64,000 bases of DNA, taken from Centroberyx gerrardi (lineage: Eukaryota > Chordata > Actinopteri > Beryciformes > Berycidae). Shown piece by piece: positions 25,561 through 48,034 of the stretch (its first letter is position 1; every line of letters begins with the position of its first letter). The notes beneath the pieces were generated by a model, which was given only the letters and a program-made list of their open reading frames with translations, was not told the origin of the DNA and did not search any database. The stretch lies in the NCBI RefSeq assembly GCF_048128805.1, contig NC_135998.1:15661656-15725655 (forward strand), read 5' to 3'. The translations under genes and the position numbers were made by a program.

Positions 25561-26270
25561 AGAGGGTAGTCCTGTTTGTTTCAACTGAGAAATATATCCA
25601 AAATCAAACCATTCTTATATTCTCCTTACCTAGAGAAGATCATTCATGCCTTCATCTTCTCCCGTCATGACTACTGCAACTCCCTCTACTCCTCCCTCAG
25701 TCAAAAGTCCCTCTCACGCCTCCAGCTCCTAAAGAATGCAGCTGCCAGGGTTTTAACAGGTGCCAAACATAGAGATCACATCACTCCAATCCTTGCTTCC
25801 CTCCACTGGCTACCTATCATTTTAGAATTGATTTAAAGATTCTTCTAATCACTTTTAAAGCTCGTCTAGGCCTGCCGCCTACCTAGATTTCAGATCGGTT
25901 AACCCCAAATGAGACAGGGCGCAGCCTGAAGTCGGGCAGAGCTCTGCTGGCTGCTCCCCAGTCTAGACTGAAAAGTAAAGGTGACCGAGCATTTGCCATT
26001 AGACCCACGACACTGTGGAACAGCCTGTCAGAAGAAATTAGACTGGCAAAATTTGTGCAATTGTTTTATCCTGTTTTTAAATCTTGTGTTTTTGCCCTGT
26101 GCTTTTCTATTACTGTCTGTCTTTTGTGCAACTGTCTTCTGTATTACTGTCTGTCTTTCTTTTTTGAGTTGTTTCTCTTGTTTCCTGTAAAGCACTTTGT
26201 AAACTCTGTTTCTAGAAAGGTGCTATACAAATAAAGTTTATTATTATTATTATTATTGTTATTGTCATTA
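25561..26270 (+). mobile_element. L2-type LINE, 5'-truncated 3' end
   Basis: The plus strand from 25576 reads LRNISKIKPFL, SRHDYCNSLYSSLSQKSLSRLQLLKNAAARVLTGAKHRDHITPILASLHWLP in conserved order; after a break it continues as the SLKSG-ALLAAPQSRLKSKGDRAFA and LWNSLSEEI blocks. It finishes with the short 3' UTR typical of L2 (CACTTTGTAAACTCTG, GGTGCTATACAAATAAAG) and an (ATT)n tail at 26228-26270. The thumb part contains stops. The insertion lies exactly at the border of the duplicated MYH 3' flank. Confidence 0.85.
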
Positions 26271-26273
26271 TTA

Positions 26274-27058
26274 CTGATCACATGAATCTAGAGTTCCCAA
26301 CCTACAAGGATTGACCGGGAGACTGGATTTCCTTTGCTCTCCCAGAATGCAAGTCCATCCAAATCCACAAATTTAACCAGGAATAACCTGAAACAGCGAG
26401 ATTCTTCATTGTATAACTGGCAAAAGCATGATGGGTAGGATGGACAGTAATAGTAGCTTGCTTACTTTGGTCATGGTTCTGAGTGTAATATAGTGATATA
26501 TGGCCTTAATGTGTGTGACTTGTGTCGCCATGCTGCTGGGCAAGTAGTGAATCTCTCTTTCGATGAAAGGATGTCAATGAAAGTAGTGGGCTAGAAAAGG
26601 GTTTAGTATGATTGCAGGGCCACCATAATTAAACCATGTGTTAACTGATGAGGTACATTTAATTAGGGACCACACAGCCAAACAGAAAACCAACCTTACT
26701 ATAGCCTAGAGAGCAAAAGTAGTGGCCACAAAAATAAAACTCTAGTTCCTTGCAAGTTACTGTTGCAAGTCACAGTTGAAGAATGTATCCCCATATTAAT
26801 TTAAAACTTCAAACCCATATGTCAGTTATAGTGGATGTGTGACTGAGTTTGAACTACAATTGGGGCCCTCTGTCACTGACTATCACTCCTGATATAGAAT
26901 AGCACCTTCTACCTAAGTCCAATACTTTGATTGCTTGCTTTGTTAATGGAATGAAGCAATGAATAAATAGAAGACAAATATTTGTGGAAACATTTATTGT
27001 ATGCAATCAACAATGTTGTCATATTTTATGACTTCTTGTGATGCTTGAACTTATGAAC
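26274..27058. repeat. 3'-flanking duplicated block of the MYH repeat unit (copy C)
   Basis: This is the most intact copy of the downstream flank. From ACTGATCACATG and GAGTTCCCAACCTACAAGG onward it matches 59185 and following near gene D and, in part, 4945-5439 near gene B. The part next to the stop codon is the 3' UTR. Confidence 0.8.
26993..26998 (-). terminator. Polyadenylation signal of MYH-C
   Basis: AATAAA on the minus strand, about 60 bases after the stop codon and in the same position as in genes B and D. Confidence 0.8.
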
Positions 27059-38367
<11,309 letters not shown>

Positions 38368-38510
38368 GGTGGCAGCTTTCTGTAGATAGACAAATAGAAA
38401 TTAGATTTGTCTCTCAACTGATGTGGATTGTTTGCTTTGGAGACTGAGCACTGCATGCAAGAATAATTCTTTACATTCTGTAGTTTAAATAGAGAAAATA
38501 TAACTCTTAC

Positions 38511-38557
38511 CTTTTCCTACTACCCAATCACAGAGGAACTTTTCACAACCGTCACCC
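38511..38557 (-). other. Non-coding 5' UTR exon 2 of MYH-C
   Basis: A 47-nt segment with AG acceptor and GTAAGAG donor, identical in placement to 16943-16989 of gene B. It is predicted to join the leader AAAGCTGCCACC at 38379-38368. Confidence 0.65.
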
Positions 38558-38919
38558 CTAAATGAATGAAGAAGGTTTTGTGACATTTTTGAGTTATACT
38601 TTGAGTTTTAAATGATACAGATAGTATAGAAATTACAGATTACTACAGTATATTATAATGAAATACAGATTAGTATATTCTCACTCATTTACATTTGCTG
38701 AATTTATAGTCACACAACCCAATTTTTACCCTCGACTCATAGCTTACTGATTTGCAAAATTCTTTCTTCACACTGATGTGTTTTCTCATCTCACATTATC
38801 ATGCCATTATCTAAATAAACATTAAACTGGTTATTAATCAAACACTTGAGTCAAGCACTAAACATCTCTAATACAACTTCTTCATTATGAATGACAGCTG
38901 AAGCATCAGTCTCACTTAC

Positions 38920-38950
38920 CACCAGTTAGTTTCTGAAATCCCCTGTAGTC
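38920..38950 (-). other. Non-coding 5' UTR exon 1 of MYH-C
   Basis: It ends ACTGGTG before a GTAAGTGAG donor. The start is estimated from the TATA box about 25-30 bases upstream. Confidence 0.6.
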
Positions 38951-38973
38951 TGTCCGTCCCATCATGACCCTCC

Positions 38974-39017
38974 TTATATTGAGGTTGTTCTGCAGGCCAA
39001 GCAGAAACTAAATAGGG
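38974..39017 (-). promoter_or_regulatory. MYH-C core promoter, TATA box and CArG-like site
   Basis: AATATAAGG (38972-38980, minus) and the upstream CCTATTTAGT are identical to those of gene B, so any difference in expression between B and C is unlikely to come from the core promoter. Confidence 0.6.
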
Positions 39018-40115
39018 GCATGTCTTCAAAAGGCTCTTATGCATTTTGATTTGCATTTGACTCTGCACTGGCACCCATCTTGTAGTGCAAAATAATGTAC
39101 CATTTAAATGTCTCATATTATACAAGATTAGAAAGAGTTTGCTGCCTATATATTTCATGTATTATAAGTGAACACTTAATTGCCACTCTAATGTATGTCA
39201 ATCAGTTATCATGCTTAAATCCAACAGATTAAACAGTTACATTCATAGCATGCAATCATACAATATAAATTGTGCACTGATTACAATACATGAGATTTAC
39301 CAACATCTCTAAACTCAATTTCAGATATTATATTGAATACATTTGCAAGTATTGCAAATAAATATTTTAATTTGACCATACTATTTTATTTTTTAATTTG
39401 TTCCCATACATACTTTGATATCAATTAATTTGACTTGACACATTAAAGAAAATAAATCTATAAATAAATCATGTCAAGGTGCATTCAACATTGCAACCAT
39501 AACTGGTAATCCTTTTTTTGGCAAGCGTAGTGCCTATAAATTTTTGAGTCCATGCCAGAGGATAAGATTCATAGGAGCACTAACTACTTTACAGTGGGTG
39601 TAGTGTTGCATGTATTTATAATTTGTTTGGATTACTTTTCCATGACTATATATTTTGATTTCATAGACGTATTTTATTTTCTAATGAAAATAATATTGTT
39701 TTCCCTCATCATCATCTTAATGAGGGGAAGCTTTATTACGTTTTAAACAAAGCAAAACTCAATCCTATTGTACTACAATTTAAGTTAATTGCCGTAAACA
39801 AGAAATGTATACTGGACCTTCTAATGAGCTCTTGTAGGTGTATTTGATGTGTGAGTGTGACATTTATGAAGGCAAACCCATAATGTAGCATTGTCTAAAC
39901 TGATTTCCATGCTCTTTTCACTAACACCATGATTTTAAACCCTTGCTTATATTTTGAAGTGGCCCATTTGTTTGGTAATCTTTTTTCCAATTTAAACAGA
40001 ATTGTCTTTAACTGGTATCTGCAGACATTGTAAGGATAATCATATTTTGTTTTATTATAGACTCCTATTGAATAAGATATTCACAGCTGTCAAGTACAGG
40101 TTTTACTTTGTAAGA
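39018..40115. promoter_or_regulatory. Upstream flank conserved between MYH-C and MYH-B
   Basis: Counterpart of 17448-18540. Divergence rises gradually toward 40115, where the shared sequence enters a Tc1 relic. No gene is seen. Confidence 0.75.
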
Positions 40116-40117
40116 TA

Positions 40118-40720
40118 TAAAGTGGATATCAAAAATATACACATTCTTTAACTTTTTTTGACACATTTTCACTTTCATTGGGATATAATAACCAGCAACA
40201 TTACAGTAAAAACAAAAGGCTACTAATTTCTGACAATGTATTAAAAATGGAAAATCAAAATACCTTGATTGCATGAGTGTGCATATCCTTTAATTAATTC
40301 TTAATAGAAGCACCTTTTGCTTTGACAACAGCAGTAAGTCTATATGGATAAGTCTCCAAGTCTCTACCAAATTAGCACATCTGGATTTTTTTTTGTTCAA
40401 GCTCACTCAATTTTCAATGTTCATAAAGTTCCTCCTATGCATACTCCTCTCTATGTCATCCCACAGATTTTCAATGATAAAATCACATCAAATAGAATCT
40501 GATAGATTTTCCACAGGATTGAAATCCAGGCCATTCCTTGGTCCGGTTGGTCTGGCTTGGTACTGATTTTTCTTTATTCAGCCATTCCTTGGTTGATTTG
40601 GTTGTGTCCTTTGGATCACTGGCATGTTGGAAGATCTGTAGCTTGAACTTTGTTCCAGAGGGCACACAAGCCCTTGCTTCCGCTGAAGAAAAACGGCCCC
40701 ATAGCACTGCCTAACTGTTC
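40118..40720 (-). mobile_element. Tc1/mariner transposon relic
   Basis: Minus-strand 40707-40483 reads MLWGRFSSAEA, then LQIFQHASDPKDTTKSTKEWLNK, then a TKEWPGFQS block. This is the Tc1 transposase order in which the DNDPKHT motif carries the second catalytic Asp, here changed to SDPKDT. Flanking DNA (CACCTTTTGCTTTGACAAC, 40309 onward) belongs to the same gene. It is degraded and inactive. Confidence 0.7.
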
Positions 40721-41270
40721 TAAATTGGTTTCATCAGACCTAAATAATTTTCATAGTTTTGGGAGAATGTGTCCTCTTGCATAGATAATTGTGGCTTCTG
40801 TCCTGCCCTGAATGTTGTTGGCTTGTTAGCTTTTGGTTGTCTCTATGCTAGCTGATATATTGTTTGCAGGTAGCATGACTGTTCTGGCTGTTTGCTAGGA
40901 GGCTACTGTAGCCAGTGTTGTGCAAGTTCACACTTCACAAGAGCTAGCTCAAAGTTCACTTCACACAGATTAAAATGAACTAGTTCACGTTCATAGTTCA
41001 CAATTTTGAATTTTGAACTAAGTTCACTGTCCCAAAAAATGACCTAGTTCACGTTCATTTCTTCCGTTTTTTTTAAATGAGCTGCTCCGAGCTATTCTTT
41101 TTCAATAGAACCTCCCCTACCTATCCATCCCCAGCTCCCAATCATTGCCACTGCCAACTTCCCAAACTAAATGAATTACTGTATACTATTATAGAATTAC
41201 AGACAGAGATTACTTTTAAAAGCCAAGAAAAATCAATGTGAGTATATGTTTTACCACTTAAACAATGTGT

Positions 41271-41505
41271 TGTGGCGGACTCTATAGACATTATTCACCA
41301 TAATCTGTGGTTTGGGTATGTTTAACACACACAGTTATATTGTGTGCTTCTCAGGGTTAAGGAGACACTGTCCCGTTAAGAAAGTCTGGTTCTGAGTCTG
41401 ACGTCAGCTCGACGTATGTTGGTTTTTGAGCGCAAAATAAATGACACACGAGTTGGTGTAGTCAACAAGAGAAGTCGTCTGTTTCACTTTCCTGCAACTT
41501 CTACA
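41271..41505 (+). repeat. Gypsy 5' LTR
   Basis: 235 bp, starting TGTGGCGG and ending TTCTACA. It differs from the 3' LTR at nine positions (about 3.8%). It contains AATAAA (about 41435). The 4-bp target duplication GTGT lies at 41267-41270. Confidence 0.96.
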
Positions 41506-41506
41506 C

Positions 41507-41521
41507 TGGTGACCCCGACGT
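41507..41521 (+). other. Primer binding site, tRNA-Trp type
   Basis: TGGTGACCCCGACGT, one base after the LTR, is complementary to the 3' end of vertebrate tRNA-Trp. Trp-tRNA priming is known for the CsRn1-like Gypsy clade. Confidence 0.8.
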
Positions 41522-43104
41522 TTGTCTGCTGGACGTTTCCAGTGACAGCTCTTCAAGAACATGGCGACTTTCCCTCAAACTACCGGAGTTCTGGGAATCG
41601 TCTGCCTCGGCCTGGTTCACCCAGATGGAAGCACAGTTCGCGCTTCCATCTGCAGACGCCACAAGATACTTTTACGTGGTGTCGGCCCTCGGGAGTTCGA
41701 CTGCATCCTGAGTGGTGAACCTCCTCAAAACTCCCCCGCTGCAGGATAAATATGAGACACTCAAACCCACCTGTTGAGAGCTTTTGAACTTTCGAACGCC
41801 GAGCGGGCTAGCCGGCTCTTCTCTCTGCAAGGCCTCTGTGACAGCAAGCCGTCTGAGCTCATGGACAGGATGCTGAATCTCCTGGGTGGGCACAAACCCG
41901 ATTTCCTCTTCGTCCACCTGTTCCTGCGACAGCTGCCTTCCCAGATACGGGCTGCCCTGGCCAACACCGCCATCACTGACTGCCATGCTCTGGCCGAGGA
42001 GGCTGATACATTTTTCCTGGCTGGTCAACAACACTGCGCGGCCACGCTGCTTCCTGCCCCAGCTCTTTCACCACTGCCTGGAGGCACAACGGTCGCCGCC
42101 GTAGCAACAGCTCCTCGTCGGCGGTAGGACCCCGGCCTGTGTTTTTACCACGCAAAGTTTGGACCCACAGCCAAGCGGTGCCGAAGCCATGCAGCTTCGG
42201 CGTGGCCGGCGCTCAGTAGTGGCCCTGAGCGTCGGCCGAGGTACGTGGCGCTGTGTTTCGGCGGACAGCGGTTTGACTGGGACTTTGTCACGGCGAAAGT
42301 GTCCGTCTCCCTCCTCGGCGCGGATTTCCTATGTGCCTATGGACTGCTGGTGGATGTCAAACACCGCCGCTTGATCGACGCTGTCACCTTCAGTTCATAC
42401 GCGTGTACACTCAGCGGAGCAGACTCCATCAGACTGTCTAGCATGCTGTCCGCCGCGGACGAGTTTCTCCGTCTTCTCGTTGAGTTCCCGGACCTCACGC
42501 AGCCCACCTTCTCGTCATCCACCGCCAAGCACAGGGTGGAACACCACATCGCCAACACCGGACCCCCGGTCTACGTCCGGGCCCGGCGCCTCGACCCGGC
42601 CAAGCTCGCCATCGCCAGGATGGAGTTCGAGACTATGGAGCGCCTCGGCATCATTCGCCGCTCCAACAGCCCGTGGGCTTCACCCCTCCACATCGCCCCA
42701 AAGCCCAACAGTGGGTGGTGCCCGTGTGGCGATTACCGCTGTCTCAACAACGTGTCGACACCGGACCGCTACCCGGTTCTGCACATCCAAGACTTTTCCG
42801 CCCACCTGGCGGGGAAAGTACTCCCATAAAAACTGACTCAAGTAAAAGTGAAAATTACCATTTGAGAAACCTACTCAAGTAAAAGTAAAAAAGTACCTGG
42901 TTAATAAATTACTCTAATAAATTACTCTAATTTGCGGCCGCAAATTATTGGCAATGGGCCAAAAGCTCTCAATTTTTTTTTGAGTATTCTGATTCAGAAG
43001 AGAATCTTTAAAGCCATTTTTGTCATTTTGTACTTTTAGACACATGAAGAATTAAAAAGCTCATAACTCTGGATCTGAGAAAGATATCGCCATCATTCAA
43101 AAAT

Positions 43105-43270
43105 ATATGAATAATCAGAATCAGAATCAGAATTCTTTTATTATGCCGAGTATGTTTGCACATACAAGGAAAGTGACTTGGTGTGGTTGGTGCATAGGTA
43201 CATAAATATAGCAAATACAAGAAATATCAAAATATTAACAAAATATTAACAAAATATTAACAACATATAT
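43105..43270. repeat. Dispersed fish repeat with ATCAGA units and a GCACATACAAGGAA motif
   Basis: (ATCAGA)3 is followed by TTTTATTATGCCGAGTATG and a conserved GCACATACAAGG string that I recognise as a frequent teleost interspersed repeat end. It ends in AAATATTAAC direct repeats (43230-43265). The class is not assigned. Confidence 0.5.
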
Positions 43271-43405
43271 ACAATAGGGGAGTGTTCCTAGTTTTCAGAA
43301 ATATAAAAAAAACAATATGTTAAAATTTCACCATGTGAAGGGCCACCCAGGACACATTTTAAAACATCTTATATTAATAATTTGATACACTGCAAGAAAA
43401 CTTAC

Positions 43406-43916
43406 CCAGCTTTATGATGCTTTCTTTGTGTGTCCACTTGGTTTTGAACTTCGGGAGCAGGATGGCTGCAGCAATGAGCTCGGGGTCCTTCTTCATTTCC
43501 CCAAATCGCTTGTTGAGGCCATGTTGGAGAGCCTGTAGTAGTGGGAGGCACACTTTGACTGAAGTCTCCATCTTTGCCAACTTAGATGGTGATAGATGAT
43601 AGATGGCGGGGAGAAGCCAACCCATGTGAGAGTTTGTTTCTGCCTGGAGAATCTTGAGAGCTGCTGCCATAGGCTTCATCACTGCGATGTACTCCTCCAG
43701 AAATGACAGTTCTGCAGCGCTCAACCTAAAATTTAAGAAATGAGTAGAGCAGGGCAGAGACAAAAGTAGGGACAAAAATGTATTCATGCTACAGCCAAGT
43801 ATTTATTAATTTTTTGTTCAGGTGCTCATAATCTTAAAGAAAGACTACAAAAACATAAAACATGTCCATCATTTAATATAATGACATGAAGTAACAGAAA
43901 TAAATGAACAAAAGAG

Positions 43917-43950
<34 letters not shown>

Positions 43951-45330
43951 ACTCAATACATATAATGATACTTACATCTTTATTTTGAACTCGGAACAGA
44001 TATTCCTCATGGCTTCCTCTCCTTTCTCCTTGACAATACGGACAACCCGCTCCACTGCCATGAATGTGGAATTCCATCTTGTCTGGCTGGGACGGATGAG
44101 TTGCAGATCACACTCATTCTCCACCACTTCTGCTGCCCGACTTGACCTCCCCACCTTGTTCCATAATGCAGTGCACTTAGCAAATGTAGAGCGAAAGAGG
44201 CATTTGAAAGTCTCGTTGTCCCCCTTCTCCAGCTTGTCTGATGTGGCCACAAGATTCAGTAGATGGCAGGCACATCTTTGATGTGGTGGTAGCTGGTACT
44301 CCAGGGTGTGGTTGTTGTCACTTAATATTTCAGTGGTATTCTGGAACTCCATATCTTCTGGCTCATTCTCAGGTGCGTCCTCATCCTCATCCTCATCATT
44401 AATCTCTGGCTCAGGTTCTGAGATTACTGTGTGCTCCTCAAACACCCTAAAAGCTTTAAGGAAATTGGAACCACTGTCAGTAGTTGTCTTGACAACCTTG
44501 TCATGGATTTGATATTCAGTGTGGATGTCTTCCAAAGCAGCAGCCAGGACTTCAAATGTATGTGACCCCCTCAGGGGTCTGCACGACAGAGCAGCAGAGC
44601 GTCTTTGGAGACTGTCTATCCAGTGGCATGTGACTCCTAGGAAGCTGCGTTGCCATGCGGTCCAGCAGTCAGTGGTGGTTGCCACATACTTGACAGCACT
44701 CAACTCCTTCACAGACGATTTCATGGCCTCAGCTGTTACATCTATCCTGGCTCGTAGAGTTTTTCTGTTCATCATTGAGCTTTTTGGACTGAGTGTTACC
44801 ACAAGCTTTTTGAAAGCAGGTAGCTCAATAACTGAAAAGGGGAGTAAACCGTCACACACAATGTCAATGATGAGCTGGTCAACTTTCACCTGGGACACTT
44901 GGCAGAGTCTGGGCCCACCAGTCAGTTTGGTTTGGACAGTTGTGGCACTGCTTTGATTTGAAGTTACGTTATCTTTTTAACCAAAACATAGGCGGGAGGC
45001 AATGATTAGTACTGCAATTATGAAAGTAATGTTAACATTGAAGTTGGCACTACGTTAGGTTAACTGCTTTCTAAAGCACACCAATTTAAAAGCCCAACAG
45101 ACCACTAGCTACAAGATAAGTTAATGTCATTATCATAACATCAAAGATTAACGTTACACATGAAAAATTAACATAGCTAACGTTAGCTAGCTAACTACAT
45201 TTTCACCTACAGTATGTGCAACTTACTTCAATGTGCTTGCGGAGGTTAGAAGAGAGAGAGATCTCAGTGTTTTTCGGGAGGCACAGCAAGCACTTCATCA
45301 TGTAACTGTTGTCTTTTTTAGATTTTGGTA
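43406..45330 (-). pseudogene. Multi-exon hAT transposase lacking its C-terminus
   Basis: Exon 1, up to 45330 and ending at 45227 before a GTAAGT donor, encodes a BED finger start (MKCLLCLPK, SSNLRKHIE). Exon 2, about 44972-43976, carries the hAT core: KYVATTTDCWTAW, KTTTDSGSNFLKAF, an acidic insert (EINDEDEDEDAPENEPED), CACHLLNLV and the signature QTRWNSTFMAVERV. Exon 3, 43725-43406, reads LSAAELSFLEEYIAVMKPMA, HMGWLLPAIY and AAAILLPKFKTKW, then a GTAAGT donor. No acceptable next exon with the dimerisation domain is found in 42830-43400, where another repeat lies. I infer truncation. Exon limits come from splice signals only. Confidence 0.8.
43919..43948. repeat. (GT)n microsatellite
   Basis: About 15 GT units inside a hAT transposase intron. 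Confidence 0.9.
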
Positions 45331-46682
45331 TAAAAGTGTGGCCAGATGTGGCAAAACCCAGAACCCTTGTTCTGGGTTTTGCTCCGTCATCATTGCATCG
45401 TGGTCAAAACAGGTGGTGCTTATTTTTCTTCCAGGCAGCTCGCAATTTGGCATCTGCAGTAGAGGTGCTCCTCGCGCGCTCTCCCCCCCTACACTCAATC
45501 CCCGCATTTAGAGCAGACTAGTTGGAACGAAGGTATAAATAGCAAATGTAATGAAGTAAAAAGTAGATTACTGGCTCAAAAATATACTCGAGTAAAGATT
45601 AGAAGTACGGTTTTAAAAAAGGAACTATAAGTAGGCTCGTTCCTTAAAAAAAACACGCAGTTCCCGGTGCCCGAAAGGAGGTCGACCACGTCAACGTGGA
45701 CCTGGTGGGCCCCCTTCCCCCCTCCCACGGTTTCACTTACCTCCTCACCATGGTGGACAGGACCACTCGATGGCCAGAAGCCGTCCCGCTGTCGTCGACG
45801 ACGTCCACCGAGGTGGCCTGGGCGTTCATCGGGTCCTGGGTCGCCCGGTTCGGCACCCCATCTGACCTCTCCTCTGACCGAGGCCCACAGTTTACATCCG
45901 AGCTCTGGAACGCAGTCGCAGAGGGCCTGGGGGTGAAGCTCCACCACACCACCGCACCACTGCGTACCACCCACAGGCTAACGGGTTGTGCGAGTGGTTT
46001 CATCGCTCCATGAAGGCCGCTCTTCGGGCCAGCCTCAAGGACAGCAGCTGGGTCGACAGGCTCTCGTGGGTCATGCTGGGCCACAGGACCGCCCCTAAAG
46101 AGGACCTCCAGTCCTCATCTGCCGAACTGGTTTACGGCCAGCCGCTGTGGGTCCCAGGGGATTTCGTCCCTAACACCACGGCTCCCTGGGCTGCAGCCTG
46201 CCAACGGGCCACGCTCCGGGACAACGCCAGTGTTTTCGCACCGGTCCCCACTTCGCATCACGGCCTCCCACGGTCTCACGTCCCCACAAGTCTCCAGTCG
46301 GCAAGGTACGTTTTCATCTGCCACGACGCCCACCGTGGGCCCCTGCAACCTCCCTACGACAGCCCGTTCCGCGTCCTGGAGGCCGGGGACAAGCACTTCG
46401 TGGTGGACGTCGGCGGCAAGCCGGAGCACGTTTCTGTGGACCGCCTCAAACCAGCTCACCTGGACTTGGACCAACCCCTTGGCCTGGCCCTACCCCCGCG
46501 GCGGGGGCGCCCCTCTGCCCTGCCTCCACCCCCCACCCTGGCCCCGCGCCGCCGCAGGGTCCCCAGGGCTCCTCCTGCGGGCGCCCCGGCCCCCGCTCCC
46601 GTTCTGCGGAGCCGTTGTGGCCGGGTCATCCGTCCCCCTCCACGTTGACTTTCTCTGTTATGGTGAATTCTGGGGGGACGTA

Positions 46683-46917
46683 TGTGGCGGACTCTATAGA
46701 CATTATTCACCATAATCTGTGGTTTGGGTATGTTTAACACACACAGTTATATTGTGTGCTTCTCAGGGTTAAGGAGACGCTGCCCCTTTAAGAATGTCTG
46801 GTTCTGAGTCTGACGTCAACTCGATGTATGTTGGTTTTTCAGCGCGAAATAAATGACACACGAGTTGGTGTAGTCAACAAGAGAAGTCGTCTGTCTCACT
46901 TTCCTGCAACTTCTACA
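46683..46917 (+). repeat. Gypsy 3' LTR
   Basis: 235 bp, same ends as the 5' LTR. It is preceded by a short G-rich tract (GGGGGGA) that could be the polypurine tract. The target duplication GTGT follows at 46918-46921. Confidence 0.96.
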
Positions 46918-47364
46918 GTGTCATATTATGCAGAAAGTGAAAAAAAGGGGTGCAGTAAAGGTATACTGTAGATGCAATGGAAATGTTATTTAGCCTGCAT
47001 GAACCAAATTATGCAGCAGTTCAAAAACATAAAATAGATTCATATGCTTCCAAGCGAGCTGGTACAGCCTCCACCACTGGCTTCATTACAGTCGCTAGCT
47101 GAAAGATGTGCTATGATTTCAGTTCTGCAGAGCACACATAAAGAGTATTTAGAGTGCGTAAGCAGTACCGGTAGCTGCATCTGAATTGCCAGTTGCACTA
47201 GCGTCGTTAACTCTCGTGGGAGTTAACGATGCTCACGTTCACGTTCATTAATTGCAAACGGATACGTTCAGTTCACCGCTCACCAAAAACATGAGCACGT
47301 TCAATGAACGAGCTCTTTTAGCGCGTTCATGCACAACACTGACTGTAGCATGGTTGCTGGTATA

Positions 47365-48034
47365 TGTGTAGCAGATCGGCGGCAGAGAGGGCTGAGACAG
47401 CATACAAGGGTTTACTAGCTGCTGGAGCTCCACAGCTGGCCGCCCGTCCTCTCACAGAGTTTTATCAGGAGTGGTGGGACCACTGTGTGTTGACAGAATG
47501 GATGGACAGGACACTATGGCTGGGTTATTCACTCCAGTTCCATTCCATTCTGCCTCTGTTTGCGAGAGTCGATCATGAACGGAGGAATTGCGCTCCAAAA
47601 GGAGGAAATTTCTGTGGTTCCTCAGGAGGACAGAGACAGAGGTCTGTACTCTGGATATTTTCTTGTTTCCAAGAAAACCGGAGATATGAGACCCATCTTA
47701 GATCTCTGCCCACTAAATGTATGTGTCGCCCAGAGAACATTCCACATGCTTACACTGAAAACGCTGCTGGAATTGGTTCAGCCAGGCAATTTGTTAACCA
47801 CAGTGGATCTGAAGGATGCTTACTTTGATGTCCCAGTGGTGCAGAGACACAGGAAATTCCTACGTTTTGCTTTTCAGGGAATTACCTACGAGTACAATCA
47901 ACTGCCGTTCAGCTATTCCCTGGCTCCTTGTACCTTTTTGAAGTGTGTGGATACAGCACTTGAACCGCTACGCCGCCGAGGTCTGTGGGTCTTCTTTAAT
48001 CTAGACGACATGATCCTCATGGCTCGGTCGAAGG
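47365..48034 (+). pseudogene. DIRS-like reverse transcriptase, N-terminal part
   Basis: The plus strand reads GLYSGYFLVSKKTGDMRPILDL, TLKTLLELV, motif A LLTTVDLKDAYFDVPV, HRKFLRFAFQGITYEYNQLPF, motif B region SLAPCTFLKCVDTALEPL, and motif C NLDDMILMARSKE, where the usual YLDD is NLDD. It stops at about 48034, where an L1 begins, and resumes as the RT thumb at 53085. Upstream 47365-47560 holds matching sequence in shifted frames (EFYQEWW, GYSLQF). Confidence 0.82.

Larger units (their letters stand above)
42823..45655 (-). mobile_element. hAT transposon inserted in the Gypsy pol gene
   Basis: Both borders are rich in AAGTAAAAGT-type motifs (42838-42930 and 45555-45600) in roughly inverted arrangement, as in several fish hAT families. 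Gypsy pol stops at about 42822 and resumes about 45660 with roughly 1.5-2 kb of pol missing. So insertion was accompanied or followed by deletion, and no 8-bp duplication can be shown. The ends are approximate. Confidence 0.7.
41550..46650 (+). pseudogene. Gypsy (CsRn1-like) gag-pol, internally deleted and interrupted
   Basis: Gag: LPEFWESSASAWFTQMEAQF and YFYVVSAL blocks with an in-frame stop, then ERASRLFSLQGLCDSKPSELMDRM and LFLRQLPSQIR, and a CFYHAKFGPTAKRC zinc-knuckle-like motif (about 42138). Protease: the active-site DTG is missing; only FVTAKVSVSLLGADFL remains. RT: fingers to about 42822 (ARMEFETMERLGIIRRSNSPWASPLH, GDYRCLN). RT palm, RNase H and the integrase N-terminus are lost where a hAT element sits. 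Integrase core resumes at 45675: VDLVGPLP, SDRGPQFTSELW, then after a frameshift near 45980 CEWFHRSMKAAL, giving all three DDE regions. A chromodomain-free basic and Pro-rich tail ends at 46646. Defective copy. Confidence 0.9.
40905..47349. mobile_element. Non-autonomous hAT element with 8-bp target duplication, split by a Gypsy element
   Basis: The element (40913-47341) begins CAGTGTTGTGCAAGTTCAC and ends GTTCATGCACAACACTG, matching hAT-type terminal inverted repeats. The octamer ACTGTAGC flanks both ends exactly (40905-40912 and 47342-47349). Its own DNA is only 40913-41270 and 46918-47341, rich in GTTCAC/GTGAAC motifs; everything between is a later LTR insertion. No transposase of its own is present. 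Confidence 0.93.

Noticed and set aside
26640..26665. Second CTGATGA string as another hammerhead
   Set aside because: Not followed by a GAAA core or a closing stem II.
41672..42155. Minus-strand frames opposite Gypsy gag
   Set aside because: The plus strand carries recognisable gag and zinc-knuckle motifs; the reverse frames carry none.
45576..46474. Minus-strand frames opposite Gypsy integrase
   Set aside because: Shadow frames in GC-rich coding DNA; the integrase reads on the plus strand.
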